Of a DNA stretch of 64,000 nucleotides, positions 32,698 through 42,937 are shown piece by piece. The stretch is from assembly GCF_025950235.1 (NCBI RefSeq), contig NZ_JAPDDT010000001.1:496001-560000 (forward strand), in the 5' to 3' direction. The notes under the pieces are model-generated. The model did no database searches and was not told where the DNA came from. It was given only the letters and a program-made list of their open reading frames with translations. The translations under genes and the position numbers were made by a program. Each line of letters begins with the position of its first letter. The stretch's first letter is position 1. The DNA is from Luteolibacter arcticus. GTDB taxonomy: Bacteria; Verrucomicrobiota; Verrucomicrobiia; Verrucomicrobiales; Akkermansiaceae.

Positions 32698-35600
32698 TCA
32701 CTTCATTCTCGCTTCCAGGCGCGCGAATCCGCGCGAACCGAGCGGTGTGGCATTCCGCCAGACCGCTTCCAATTTTCCGGGTGCGACCGTGGTGGTGCCG
32801 TAAAGCGCCATCAGTCGTGCCGGACTCATGGCGGGCGTAGCGGAGGAGATTACCCTGTATTCCACATCCGCGGCGGCGATGTCGGCGGGGATAATCAGGC
32901 AGAAGTAGTCGGCCGTGACGCCGTTCACCGTCAGGCTGCGGATTTCGTGACGGGGGCCATCGCTGCCGGGGGTGAGCGGGTTGCTGCCGTTGAGGAATTC
33001 AATCAGGTTCGCGCGGCCGTCGCCATCGCTGTCGGTGCTTTGGGAGGTGGCCAGCAAGCCGCGGGTCGTGGCCCACGTCGCGAATGGCGTGCCTGACGTG
33101 CCGACGGGATTTCCGTTGAGCTTGAGATTTGTCGGCTGGCTCTGGGTTCCGCTGCCGGTGAAACCGATGGTCCCGGTCGAGTTGTTAGGCAACGAATAGC
33201 CACCCCACGTGGGATTGGAGGCCGTATGGGTGTTGCCACTCTTCCCGCCATAGACGCCGTCCCACATGGACGCCACGGTGAAGGGGGCGTCGAACTGGAT
33301 GGTCCAGGTGCTCAGCGCCGCACCGGTCTGATTGTTGAGCAGGAGCTGGCCTTGGTAGCCGGTGCCCCAATCGTCGGTGACTTGAAGCGTGAGCGTCAGC
33401 CCGCCGGCCATGGCGTGCGAGGTCCATCCTGCGTCGGGGTCGAGCGGCGGATCGACGGGATCTACTGGTTCGCCTGCGATCCACTCGACGAAGGCGGTGG
33501 AGAGGTCGGGGTGGCTGGCGTGCTCGTGGCCGATCTCCCAACAGCCGACACCACGGATGACGGCCGAGTTTGCCAGGACGCTGTCGGATGGAGAGAGGAG
33601 CGCGTCCATCTTTCGCTTCATCGCGTCGGGCGGTGTGAACCATTCGCCGCCGATTTCCACTTCGAGGGAGTCGGCGTTGGGAATGAAGGCTGCGGGGTTG
33701 GCGGCCCAAGTATCCCTCACTGCCGACCACGACCTGTTGTTAGATCCGTAGAAGGGGAGGCCGCAGACGATCTTGCTCGCCGGGAAGCCCTTGCCGATCG
33801 CGTAGTCGATGCCGCCCTTCACCGAGGCTTCGGGCAAGGTGTCGTTGGCCAGTGTCCACTGGACCGATCCGGGCTTGCGCATCGGACCATTGGCCGGGTT
33901 CTTCCAGTCGTAGCCGAAGTAGAAGAAGAAGTCGCAGTGCGGATGCAGCGCGGCGAAGTCGAAGCTGCCCATGAACCAGCCGGGTCCGCCGCCGAACATC
34001 ACGATGTAGCGCGGGTCCTCCGCCTTCACCGTGGCATACAGCGTCTGCATCAGCAGCGTGAAATTCGCCCGTGCCGTGGCATCGGCGGGGAACTCGTAGT
34101 CGATGTCCACACCGTCGAGGTCGTGGTCATCCAAGAACGCGACGACATTGTTAGAAAATGTCTGCCGCAGCGCCGGGCTTGCGGCGATGGTCGCGAACTG
34201 GGTCGCGAGCGATGCCGGCGCGGCACCGCCGATCGATACGACGACGGACTTGTCCAGCGAATGCCCCTCCGCCACCACGGCAGGCAGGCAGCTCGAAAAC
34301 GCGCCCAGTCCGGTGCCGATTGTGCCGTCCGACTTCGGTTCGGCAAAGGCGGTGATGATCACGTCGAAGGCCTCAAGGTTCGCTGCATCAAGGGCCGCAG
34401 GCAGGTCGGCGATGACCTGGTCCTGACCGTTCTCATTGCGCAGGGCATTGAGGTAGCCGAATGCCAGCGCTCTCGATGGTAATGTGGGCAGCCCCCGCAA
34501 TGGACCTCCTGCGGGCGATGGTCCCTCGGTTCCCTCGGCCGGGATGGCGTCGCCCGCGAGCACGGAGTTGACCACATTGATCAATGGCGCGTCGGTGTTC
34601 GGGTTGAAGGGCAGCTTGTCATTGGTGGCCGAATCGGCGCGGAGATCGCCGAAGGCATGCCAGACGATCACGCCGCCGAGATTCTGATCGCGGACGTAGG
34701 CCGCCTTGTGACCGATGCTACGAGAGTCGTCGTAGCTGAGAAACGAGGTGCCTTTGGTGAGATACGGCACCTTCGCCACGTCGTCCCAATGCCGCGTCCA
34801 GCCGCTCCCCATGAGTTGGGTGATCCGCTGGTAGGTGGGTGTGGCATCGAAGGGTTCCCACGACGCAAAGTCGGCAGCGGTGACGATCGGGCCGTCTGGC
34901 TGCACGGTCTTGGAAATCTTCACCGTGGGTGCCCCGAGTGCCGCGGTGCCGTTGCACACCACGCCGCGGCCGTAAAAGCCGAGTCCCATCGCGATCTTCG
35001 AGCGAGGCACACCTTGGCTAATGAGATACTGCACGCTGGTGGAGCAGGCGAAGGTGGTAGTTTCCTGACCGGGGTGGGGGAAGAGCTGGGCATTGTGCCC
35101 GGCGAAATCCGACCAGCCGCCTTCGAAGTCGTAGGTCATCAGGTCGATCGAATCGAGCACGGCGGACATCGCCGGCCAATCGAAGCCGGCGAGCTTTGCC
35201 GGCGACGCCGACATGGCTGACGTGATCTCCTTGCCACTGCCGATCGCCGCGCGCAGCTCGGTGGCCAGCGTGAGGAAGTTCGCGTAGTCGGCATTCGTGC
35301 CGGTGAAGTTCATGCCGGCGAAAGCCCCGGGATACTCCCAATCGAAGTCGATGCCGTCGAAACCGAGCGCGATCAGCTTCTGGCAATCGGCGATGAAACG
35401 AGCGCGCTTCACCGGATCTGCTGCCATTTCGGGGAAGTGCTTGCACATCGACCATCCGCCGATCGCTGCCATCACCTTCACGCCTTTCGAGTGGGCGAGA
35501 TCGAGGATTCCCGGAGCGGTTCCCGGCGGATGATAAGGCACTGGCAGCGGGCCGGAGAGACCGGTCGCGACGTGCTTCCAACCACCGTTGAAGGCGACGA

Positions 35601-36018
35601 AGCCGGCCGCTTGAACCGTGGCATTGATTTCCCACTGAGGCGTGAGGTTCCCCCAGATCAAGTGGTAGTCCCACGATGAGGAGACGTCGCCGTGCAGCAG
35701 CGGGGCGGGCTGCTGGGTGCTTCCCGCTTGATAGATGGCTTGATTCCGGTAGTCGCCGGAGTGCAGCGAGCCATCGTTCGCGACGCCGAAGAACGAAAAG
35801 TTAAGGTGGGTGTACTGCGAGTAATCGAGGTTGAGGTGATTCAGGAACCCTTGCTTCGGCAGGCCGGCACTGGTGGTCTTCCACGCATCCCATTGCGTCA
35901 CGTAGCCGACCACACGCTTGGTATGATCGGCCGTGGTACGGGTCGGTTGGGAGTTTGCCCCCCATTGCGCGGAGAGCGTGGAAAGCGGCAACAGGCAAAG
36001 GAGGAGGTGGCGCAACAT
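32698..36018 (-). CDS. Secreted chitinase with two GH18 domains and CBM2
   Basis: This 1106-residue extracellular enzyme has a signal peptide MLRHLLLCLLPLSTLSA. Domain 1 is GH18, with VMAAIGGWS and the catalytic FDGIDFDWEYPG near residues 218-230. Domain 2 is a second GH18 with LDGVDIDYEFPAD near residue 635. Both keep the DxxDxDxE acid. A CBM2-like carbohydrate-binding domain follows (~865-985: WTIQFDAPFTVASMWDGVYGG). The C-terminal module begins DSDGDGRANLIEF (~residue 996), also found in neighbours. It would hydrolyse chitin or related GlcNAc polymers outside the cell. The ATG at 36018 is chosen because it opens the signal peptide. Confidence 0.9.
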   Translation of the reverse strand: MLRHLLLCLLPLSTLSAQWGANSQPTRTTADHTKRVVGYVTQWDAWKTTSAGLPKQGFLNHLNLDYSQYTHLNFSFFGVANDGSLHSGDYRNQAIYQAGSTQQPAPLLHGDVSSSWDYHLIWGNLTPQWEINATVQAAGFVAFNGGWKHVATGLSGPLPVPYHPPGTAPGILDLAHSKGVKVMAAIGGWSMCKHFPEMAADPVKRARFIADCQKLIALGFDGIDFDWEYPGAFAGMNFTGTNADYANFLTLATELRAAIGSGKEITSAMSASPAKLAGFDWPAMSAVLDSIDLMTYDFEGGWSDFAGHNAQLFPHPGQETTTFACSTSVQYLISQGVPRSKIAMGLGFYGRGVVCNGTAALGAPTVKISKTVQPDGPIVTAADFASWEPFDATPTYQRITQLMGSGWTRHWDDVAKVPYLTKGTSFLSYDDSRSIGHKAAYVRDQNLGGVIVWHAFGDLRADSATNDKLPFNPNTDAPLINVVNSVLAGDAIPAEGTEGPSPAGGPLRGLPTLPSRALAFGYLNALRNENGQDQVIADLPAALDAANLEAFDVIITAFAEPKSDGTIGTGLGAFSSCLPAVVAEGHSLDKSVVVSIGGAAPASLATQFATIAASPALRQTFSNNVVAFLDDHDLDGVDIDYEFPADATARANFTLLMQTLYATVKAEDPRYIVMFGGGPGWFMGSFDFAALHPHCDFFFYFGYDWKNPANGPMRKPGSVQWTLANDTLPEASVKGGIDYAIGKGFPASKIVCGLPFYGSNNRSWSAVRDTWAANPAAFIPNADSLEVEIGGEWFTPPDAMKRKMDALLSPSDSVLANSAVIRGVGCWEIGHEHASHPDLSTAFVEWIAGEPVDPVDPPLDPDAGWTSHAMAGGLTLTLQVTDDWGTGYQGQLLLNNQTGAALSTWTIQFDAPFTVASMWDGVYGGKSGNTHTASNPTWGGYSLPNNSTGTIGFTGSGTQSQPTNLKLNGNPVGTSGTPFATWATTRGLLATSQSTDSDGDGRANLIEFLNGSNPLTPGSDGPRHEIRSLTVNGVTADYFCLIIPADIAAADVEYRVISSATPAMSPARLMALYGTTTVAPGKLEAVWRNATPLGSRGFARLEARMK

Positions 36019-36107
36019 ATTACGATCCCGAGAGGGTTTCCTGCCATCGAGCGCAGGGGAAGGAGGCGTTTCTAATGATTCTGCCCACTTTGGCAGGGCA
36101 GACCTGC

Positions 36108-39100
36108 TCAAGGGGCGGTGACCTTGAGATGGAGGAAGCGGCTGTTACCGCTGGCGGGAAGGCTGGCCTTCACCGTCCGTATCCCTCCGGTTTCGCCCAG
36201 CGTTTCGAATGTGATCCCGGCGTCGTCCCATCCCACCAGATTCCCCGAATGCTCGGCGAGGACTGTCACGTCCGTGGCCGACAGATTGAGCGTGTAGGTG
36301 ATCGAAAGCGTGCCGTTCTCCACCACCGCGGCGGGTGAGGGGTTCGGAGCATTGGGGTTCAATCCCAATGCATACTCGATCAAGTTGACCAGTCCGTCGG
36401 CATCGGGGTCGGCGTCGTTGCCCGAGACGGTGGAGTTGCCGCTCTGGCCTTCGAATTCCTCCTCGCGCCACGCCTCAAGCGGCGCTTGCTCGTTGCCGAC
36501 CTCGATCGGCATCGTCGTGTCGGAGAAGAGTCCGTGGGGATCGGTGACGCGGATCGTGAAGACGTTGACTCCGGTGTCGGTGCCTGCCGGCGTTCCGGTC
36601 AGCGAGCCATCGGCTGCGACCGCCAGCCAACTTGGCCCGGAAACTTTCGAGAAGACCATTTCGTCTCCTTCATTGGGATCGACCGCCTCCGCGGCGATCG
36701 ATTCAGCGTATGCTGCATCGGCGCTGCCGGTCGGCATGACGAGGGGTCGCGAGGTGAAGAACGGCGTCAGGTTGCGGATGACTTCGACGTGAACGTTGTC
36801 GATCGCGAAATCCACCGTAAGATTGCCGTGACGAATCCCCAGTGCCTCGAACGTGGTGGTTACGGGGGTGGTGTCGCTGAACTGGATCAGCGATTCATCC
36901 ACGGCTCCCGTGATCGCGATGCCAGTTGCGGTGCGGGTCAAGGTGAGCGCCAGCGTGTGCGGTTCCTGATCGTTGATCGATGCCCTGCTGCCGGAAGTCA
37001 GACCGGTGACGGTCGCTCCGGAGCCGAAGCCGTTATCCGCGCCGGTGTCCTCGGCCAGCGACCAGCCGGTCGCGCCGCCGACGCCTTGTTGCACCAGGAA
37101 ACCGTCGCCCGCCGCATTGTAGAGGCCGAAGCGCAAGCCGGAGCCGACGCTCGTGGGAGCCTGCGTGTAGCGGAAGTCGAGGCTCAGCCGCAGGCTATCG
37201 CCCGGCTGCGAAAGGGATACGGCGGAGAAGTTCGCACGGGTCAGCGGGAAGGTGCCGGTGTTATCGGTCGTCAGAGCGTTGCCGCTGCCGAGGGTGGCGT
37301 CGTCCGCTACCGACAAGGTCCCGCCGCTGGTGGACCACGCAGCGTCGTCCGGATCATCGGCATCGTTGCCCGAGGAGGGTGCGACGCCCACGTCGAAGCT
37401 ATCCTCGACTGCGTGAGCCAAGGTCTCATCGTCAGCGATGGTCACCGTCGCACTGGCCGGCGAGGCCACGGCATAGGCGGCATTCGGGGAGAGCGAAAGC
37501 ACCACCGTCTCGTCATCCTCGAACAGGCCATCGTCGATCGGAACCAGCGGCAGCAGCACGCTGGCTTGTCCTGCCGGAATCACCGCGCTGCCAGTGGATT
37601 CGAAGTAGTCCTCGCCGGCAACTGCGGTTCCGCCAAACGAATAGAGAACCGTCAGATCGCCGGTGGCGGGGCCGCCACGGGTAATGAGGAACCCGCCGGG
37701 CATCTCGCCGAACTCGCGGGCGAGGGGTTGGGTTGCGGTCACCGTGAGAGGATGGCCGACATTCACCACCAGCGAGGCATCCGCGAAGACGCCGTGCTGA
37801 TCGGTGAGGCGAATGGTGAAGTTGTTAGCTCCTGCGTTTACCGAGCCCGGCGTGCCGGTGAAGCTGCCATTGGCGGCCACGCTCAACCACGACGGACCAG
37901 CGGTCTTGGCGAAGGTGAAGGTATCGCCTGGGTTTGGATCCGAAGCATCGCTGGCCAGCGAGCCCGCGAACAAGGTGTCTAGCACCGCCGACTTCACCAA
38001 CGGGCTTGAGGTGAATGCCGGTGCGAGATTCGGACTGAATTCCACCCTCACGTTGTCGAGACGGAAATCAACGGTCTGGTTGCCGTTCGCGATGAAGACG
38101 GTATCGAAGCTGGTAATGACCGGCGTGGTGTCGGTGCCCGAGTGAACGACGCCATCGATATTCGACGTGGCGAGGATGCCGGTCGCCATGCGCGTCAGCT
38201 TTAGCGACATCGTGTGCTTCGCCTGGTCGTTGAGCGTCGCCTTGCTGCCGCTGTGGAAGGTGGTCATGGACCCACCTGAACCGAAGGCACCGCTTGGTGA
38301 CTCGAGCAGGCTGAGGCCTGTGTTTCCTCCGGTCCCGTGATGGATGCAGAAGCCCGCGCCGGCCGCATTGTAGAGGCCGATGCGGAGGCCGCCGCCCATG
38401 TCGGTCGGCGCGGCAGTGTAGCGGAAATTGAAGCTCAGGGTGATCGAGTCGCCATTCACGGGAAGCGCGCGTGCGGCGAAGGCTCCCTTGGCGCCACTGA
38501 AGGATGAAGTGACGTCGACATTCAGCGCCTTGCCGGTCGCCAGCGTGGTGTCACTGGCAACTGTGAGCGTGGCGCCGCTGCCGGTCCACGCGGCATCGAA
38601 GGCGTCGTCGCCGTCGTTGCCGGGAGTCGCGGTCGCGCTGTCGAAGCCGTCGTTCATGCGGACGAACAAGCTCTCGTCGTCCGCCAGGGTCACGGTCGCG
38701 GCGGATGTCGCCCCGAAGGCATAGGCGGGGGATGCCAATAAGGTGAGAGTCACCGTTTCCGCTGGCTCTAACAGAGCGTCATCCAGCGGCGTGATCGTCA
38801 TGGTCGCGCTCGACTGGCCCACGGGGATCACGACCGAGGTGCCCGCCGAAGCATAGTCGCTGCCTGCAGTCGCCGTGCCTGAAACGTTGAAAGCAACAGC
38901 TAGTTCGGAGGTCGTGGGGCCGCTGCGCGTGATGGTGAAAGTGCCGGTGGAGAGATCGTCTTCGCTCGCCGAGGAATCGATGGCGGAGATGCTCACCGGA
39001 TAGGCGACGGGGATCGACATGGTGGCTTCGGCATCCAGGCCGGTCGCATTCGTCACCCGCACGCCGAAGGTGTTGATGCCGGCATCTCCTGCTGCGGGTG

Positions 39101-41804
39101 TGCCGGTGAGATTGCCGTTGGCGGCGATGCTCAGCCAAGCCGGGCCGCTGGTCTTCTCATAAACGTTGCTCGGGTGGGGAGTCGTCACGTTCGCCACCAC
39201 TGACCCCGAGTAGGCCATGCCAATGCCGGCCGTGGGCTTGGTGAAGGGATCGCTGTCGAAGGCTGGGGGCATCAGTTGGAAAGCTTCCACCTTGACGTTG
39301 TCGATGCGGTGGTCGCCGGTGATGTTCCCGTTGGTGATGGTCGCGTGGTCGAAGGCGTTGATCGGCGGCGTCGCGTCCGTCACGGTGAGTGAAACGCCAT
39401 CAACGGTAGCGGTCACCCGAATGCCTGTGGCTGTCTTTTCCAACAAGAACGCCATCGAGTGGTTCGCCTGGTCGTTGATCGTGGCCTTGGATCCGGATGT
39501 CAGCGTGGTCAGGCCGCCGAAGCCGAAGGAGCCGTCGGCACCGCTGTCTTCCAAGAGCGACCAGCTTCCATTGCCGCCGGTTCCGTGGTGGACCATGTAG
39601 CCATCGCCGACGTTGTTGAAGAAGCCGAAGCGGAAGCCCGCCCCGAGGTTGCCAGGCGCTTGCGTGTAGCGGAAGTCAAAGGAGAGCTTCAGCGCGTCTC
39701 CGACATTCACCAGCGCACGGCCGGCAAAGGCAGTGTCCGAGCCCGCGTAGGTATTGCCGTCGATATTGAGTGCGTTGCCGCCGCCCAGCGTGGCGTCGGA
39801 AGCGATCGAGAGCTGCGAATTCGGCAGCCAGTTGGCATCGAGCGCTTCCGAGGGATCATTGCCGGCGGTCGCATTGAAGGTGTCGTTCACCAGGGTCGCG
39901 AACGGCTCTGCATGGTTGAGACTCACTTGGTCAAAGGCCACGCCGCCGAGGGAGGCATCCACATGGCTGGTGACGGCCAAGCCCGCTTGGATCGACGTCG
40001 CCATCGGAATCGTTGCGGTGCTCACCTGTGTCCACGCGATGCCATCGGCAGAAACGTAGGCCGTCATCAGGTTGCTGCTGCGCGTGAGCCGGACCCAATT
40101 GTTGATTCCGGCATTCAAGGCGGGGCCGTTGACATTGGTCGAGGTGCCGCCGCTGGTCGTGCGGTATTGGAAGGCGAAGCCATTCGAGGGCGTGGCAAAG
40201 ATCGAAGCGTGGGCAGCACCCGCTCCAGTGCCATCGCGCAGCATCACCCCGGCCTTGGCATAGCCGTTGGTGTTCGCTTGTCCCTTCACCCGTGCCCGGA
40301 TGTCGCAGTCGCCGTTGGTAGTCTGGCGGACGAAGCGGAATTCATCCGCCGTGCCCCAGATATCGGCACCGGATCCGTAAACGACATAGGTGCCGCCTTC
40401 GGCACCGGCATCCCCGGCCGTGCCCACGGTGCCAATGTCCGACGATGTCCACAGGGGCGGCAGGGGTGGCAGCGCCACCGGATTCACGTAGGCCTTCGCG
40501 ATGCCTTGGTAGCCCGCGGTATCCTGGATGCGATAGTTGAAGTGGTCGTAGCCGGAGCTGAACTTCGGAGGCGCGTAGTAGATCAATTGATCCCGGCCGG
40601 AAGGGCCGGTGCCGGGCGATCTGACAACGAGCGACCGCATCGTGGAAGCCATGTCGGCGGAGACCAGCGTGACTGCCTCGCCATTGCTATCGCTGTCGTT
40701 GGCGAGCACGTCGATCACCGTGGAGAGCGCGCCGGAACTCATCGTCACGCGGTCGCCAAAGGCGCGCGGGGGCAGGGGGGATGGATAGGCGCCGAGGTTG
40801 TCGAGCACACTCGCTTTCGAGTTGCGGTGATTGATGATCTTGGTGGCCTCGGGACTGGAGAAGCGGGCCAGTGAGTTGTCCGACATGATCGTCGGTCCTT
40901 CCGGCTTGCCGTCGCCCTCGTAGTGGCTCGATGACCAATTGTGGCCGAGTTCATGTCGCCACGCGGAAAGGAAGTCGCCGCTCGATGTTGCACCGGTGAT
41001 GCTGTAGCGGCTCGATGAACCGATGACCCCGACCGACGCAAGACCACCGCCCACGCCCGGCCGGACCAACGAGGCGACATCGTGGGCACTCGCTCCGAGA
41101 ATCGGCGGCAAGGTGGTATTCCACTGCGTCTTCATCGTATTGAGCAAGACGCTCCACTCTGAGACGGTTGACGTTGGCAGTGCCTGATAGGGACACTTCG
41201 CGGCATCGGTGCGGACGACGATCCGGCCGAGCCGGTGGAGGATGGCGGTGTCGCGCAGGTAGACGATGTTCGCCTTCATCGCGCAGAACTCCACCATATC
41301 GATCAGGTTGACCATGTTCGATCCGACCGCTTGCCACTCGCGGTAGCTGGCATCGATACCGAGTTCCGCGGCCTTCACGGCCGACCCCGCACCACCGGCA
41401 CCCACGCCAGTGGTGGGATAAACATTGGGCGTCCAATCGCCGCCGCCCGCACTGGCCGAGGTGCCGCTGCTGCTCCACGTCTTGCCATCTTCAAAGGCGA
41501 TGTAGGACCAGAAGGTGCCATTCGCCTTCTGGTAGCCCGCGGCGATCGCACCGGGGCGACCGGTCACCGTGCCGATGTAGGTCCGCGGCACGTCTGCGGT
41601 GTAGGTCGTGAAGTTGCCGGTCGCGTCCTGGACCTTCACGTTGTAATTCGTGCTGCGGATCGGATGCAGCGTGAAGTTCACCGTCAGCGTGGTGGAACCG
41701 TTGGTGAGGTTCTTCGTGACCGTGGCGGGTGGGGCCTGCGCGAGTGCCGGCAGGGCAGTGAGGAGGAAGAAAAGAAAGGCTTTCACAGGCTCGAGGGTTT
41801 GCAT
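36108..41804 (-). CDS. Giant secreted metalloprotease with Calx-beta and putative-Ig repeats
   Basis: This 1898-residue protein starts with a signal peptide (residues 1-24, MQTLEPVKAFLFFLLTALPA...). The protease part carries HELGHNWSSSH near residues 283-293, the HExxHxxxxxH zinc motif of metzincins (reprolysin-like M12). Then come a cadherin-like region (DVLANDSDSNGE) and a lectin/laminin-like module with PTNGFAFQYRTTSGG-style strands. At least three large tandem units follow, each with a jelly-roll module (LSFDFRYTQAPGNLG...INDQANHSMAF), an Ig-like segment (GPSWLSVAANGSFTGTPG) and a Calx-beta domain (TATAGSDYASAGTSVVIPVGQ). The C-terminal module starts DADPDADGLVNLIEYALG. Substrate unknown. 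Confidence 0.8.
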   Translation of the reverse strand: MQTLEPVKAFLFFLLTALPALAQAPPATVTKNLTNGSTTLTVNFTLHPIRSTNYNVKVQDATGNFTTYTADVPRTYIGTVTGRPGAIAAGYQKANGTFWSYIAFEDGKTWSSSGTSASAGGGDWTPNVYPTTGVGAGGAGSAVKAAELGIDASYREWQAVGSNMVNLIDMVEFCAMKANIVYLRDTAILHRLGRIVVRTDAAKCPYQALPTSTVSEWSVLLNTMKTQWNTTLPPILGASAHDVASLVRPGVGGGLASVGVIGSSSRYSITGATSSGDFLSAWRHELGHNWSSSHYEGDGKPEGPTIMSDNSLARFSSPEATKIINHRNSKASVLDNLGAYPSPLPPRAFGDRVTMSSGALSTVIDVLANDSDSNGEAVTLVSADMASTMRSLVVRSPGTGPSGRDQLIYYAPPKFSSGYDHFNYRIQDTAGYQGIAKAYVNPVALPPLPPLWTSSDIGTVGTAGDAGAEGGTYVVYGSGADIWGTADEFRFVRQTTNGDCDIRARVKGQANTNGYAKAGVMLRDGTGAGAAHASIFATPSNGFAFQYRTTSGGTSTNVNGPALNAGINNWVRLTRSSNLMTAYVSADGIAWTQVSTATIPMATSIQAGLAVTSHVDASLGGVAFDQVSLNHAEPFATLVNDTFNATAGNDPSEALDANWLPNSQLSIASDATLGGGNALNIDGNTYAGSDTAFAGRALVNVGDALKLSFDFRYTQAPGNLGAGFRFGFFNNVGDGYMVHHGTGGNGSWSLLEDSGADGSFGFGGLTTLTSGSKATINDQANHSMAFLLEKTATGIRVTATVDGVSLTVTDATPPINAFDHATITNGNITGDHRIDNVKVEAFQLMPPAFDSDPFTKPTAGIGMAYSGSVVANVTTPHPSNVYEKTSGPAWLSIAANGNLTGTPAAGDAGINTFGVRVTNATGLDAEATMSIPVAYPVSISAIDSSASEDDLSTGTFTITRSGPTTSELAVAFNVSGTATAGSDYASAGTSVVIPVGQSSATMTITPLDDALLEPAETVTLTLLASPAYAFGATSAATVTLADDESLFVRMNDGFDSATATPGNDGDDAFDAAWTGSGATLTVASDTTLATGKALNVDVTSSFSGAKGAFAARALPVNGDSITLSFNFRYTAAPTDMGGGLRIGLYNAAGAGFCIHHGTGGNTGLSLLESPSGAFGSGGSMTTFHSGSKATLNDQAKHTMSLKLTRMATGILATSNIDGVVHSGTDTTPVITSFDTVFIANGNQTVDFRLDNVRVEFSPNLAPAFTSSPLVKSAVLDTLFAGSLASDASDPNPGDTFTFAKTAGPSWLSVAANGSFTGTPGSVNAGANNFTIRLTDQHGVFADASLVVNVGHPLTVTATQPLAREFGEMPGGFLITRGGPATGDLTVLYSFGGTAVAGEDYFESTGSAVIPAGQASVLLPLVPIDDGLFEDDETVVLSLSPNAAYAVASPASATVTIADDETLAHAVEDSFDVGVAPSSGNDADDPDDAAWSTSGGTLSVADDATLGSGNALTTDNTGTFPLTRANFSAVSLSQPGDSLRLSLDFRYTQAPTSVGSGLRFGLYNAAGDGFLVQQGVGGATGWSLAEDTGADNGFGSGATVTGLTSGSRASINDQEPHTLALTLTRTATGIAITGAVDESLIQFSDTTPVTTTFEALGIRHGNLTVDFAIDNVHVEVIRNLTPFFTSRPLVMPTGSADAAYAESIAAEAVDPNEGDEMVFSKVSGPSWLAVAADGSLTGTPAGTDTGVNVFTIRVTDPHGLFSDTTMPIEVGNEQAPLEAWREEEFEGQSGNSTVSGNDADPDADGLVNLIEYALGLNPNAPNPSPAAVVENGTLSITYTLNLSATDVTVLAEHSGNLVGWDDAGITFETLGETGGIRTVKASLPASGNSRFLHLKVTAP

Positions 41805-41957
41805 GTGGGCTCCGGGCATTCCCGCACTATTGGACAGGTTGACGGATTTTCTCGCAGGCCGGTAGTGGGCAATTCTGCCGACTCCCCAAGGAGGGGGATT
41901 GAAGATTGAATCTCATCTCACACAGTCGCCGCGTGAGGCGGCCCGCCCCTTCTCAGA

Positions 41958-42776
41958 ATGAAATCCGTCCTGCTGTTTTCCGCCCTGGTTCTTTCCGCTC
42001 ACGCCAACGACTGGCGTCTCGTGTGGTTCGAAGACTTCAATCGCGCCGGTGCTCCCGATCCCACGAAGTGGACCTACGAAAAGGGCTTCGTGCGAAATCA
42101 GGAGCTCCAGTTCTACGCTGACAACCGCCGTGAGAATGCGCGGGTCGAGGGCGGACGCCTCGTGATCGAGGCTCGCAAGGAGGTCTTTCCGAACCCGGTG
42201 TTCAAGGAAGGAGCCGCGGAGTGGATGAAAGCCCGCAAGGAAGCCCAGTATACCTCGGCCTCAGTCATCACGAAGGGCCTGCAGGCCTTCCACTACGGAA
42301 AGATCGAGGTATCTGCGAAGCTACCGGCCGGCAAGGGCGTCTGGCCGGCGATCTGGATGCACGGCAACAACAAGGGCAACAGCCGCTGGCCGATGTGCGG
42401 CGAGATCGACATCATGGAATTCGTCAGCCACCGGCCCGGCGAGGTCCACCGAACCATCCACTTCGCCAAGCCCGGCACGACCACCCACCAGAAGCTAGGA
42501 GGCAGCATCAAGGTCAGCACCCTGCACACCAAATTCCATGTCTACGGCGTGGAGTGGAACGAGAAGACCATCACCTTCCTCTTCGACGGGAAGCCCTATC
42601 ATACGGTCGATCTCGATGCCGCCGGTGCGGGAGCGGAGAATCCATTCCGCAAGTCCGGTGCGTTTTACCTGATGCTCAATCTCGCCGTCGGCGGCACCTG
42701 GGGCAAGGAGCCCGACCCCAAGGCGTATCCGCAGAAGTTCGAGATCGATTGGGTGAAGGCATGGGAGAAAAAGTGA
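41958..42776 (+). CDS. Secreted GH16 beta-glucanase
   Basis: This 272-residue enzyme has a short signal peptide (MKSVLLFSALVLSAHA) and a single GH16 domain. The catalytic site GEIDIMEF (E-x-D-x-x-E) lies near residue 151, preceded by KGVWPAIWMHG. The end, INLAVGG-like MLNLAVGGTWG and FEIDWVKAW, matches laminarinase-type members. It would cleave beta-1,3(1,4)-glucan such as laminarin. It is divergent from the metalloprotease gene across a 153-nt gap that must hold both promoters and contains the small hairpin GCCGC/GCGGC at 41931-41945. Confidence 0.9.
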   Translation: MKSVLLFSALVLSAHANDWRLVWFEDFNRAGAPDPTKWTYEKGFVRNQELQFYADNRRENARVEGGRLVIEARKEVFPNPVFKEGAAEWMKARKEAQYTSASVITKGLQAFHYGKIEVSAKLPAGKGVWPAIWMHGNNKGNSRWPMCGEIDIMEFVSHRPGEVHRTIHFAKPGTTTHQKLGGSIKVSTLHTKFHVYGVEWNEKTITFLFDGKPYHTVDLDAAGAGAENPFRKSGAFYLMLNLAVGGTWGKEPDPKAYPQKFEIDWVKAWEKK

Positions 42777-42783
42777 CATCGAG

Positions 42784-42937
42784 CTAGCGGCAGCGGCGCA
42801 GCGGGACGAGTAGACCCAACCCACCGAGCATGGCGGCGCGGGGCTCCGGCACGATAGCCAGCAGGGTGCCACTCGCTCCAATCGAGACATTGCCCAAGGT
42901 TCCGTTCCCAACGAGGGTGCCGACCGCCTCCTCGGCA
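42784..42937 (-). pseudogene. 3' remnant of a PEP-CTERM protein gene
   Basis: On the reverse strand a frame ends GTLLAIVPEPRAAMLGG and then LGLLVPLRRCR before TAG: the VPEP motif, hydrophobic helix and arginine cluster of an exosortase sorting tail. The ~15 codons before it (GNGTLGNVSIGASG) are in the style of repeat adhesins. The sequence loses coherence at about 42,940, where a LuxR-type helix-turn-helix in the other direction begins. Only the tail of a former gene remains. Confidence 0.6.

Noticed and set aside
36486..40874. Long forward frames (36486-37982, 39459-40874) across the metalloprotease
   Set aside because: They mirror the repeats of the protease gene and show no independent features.
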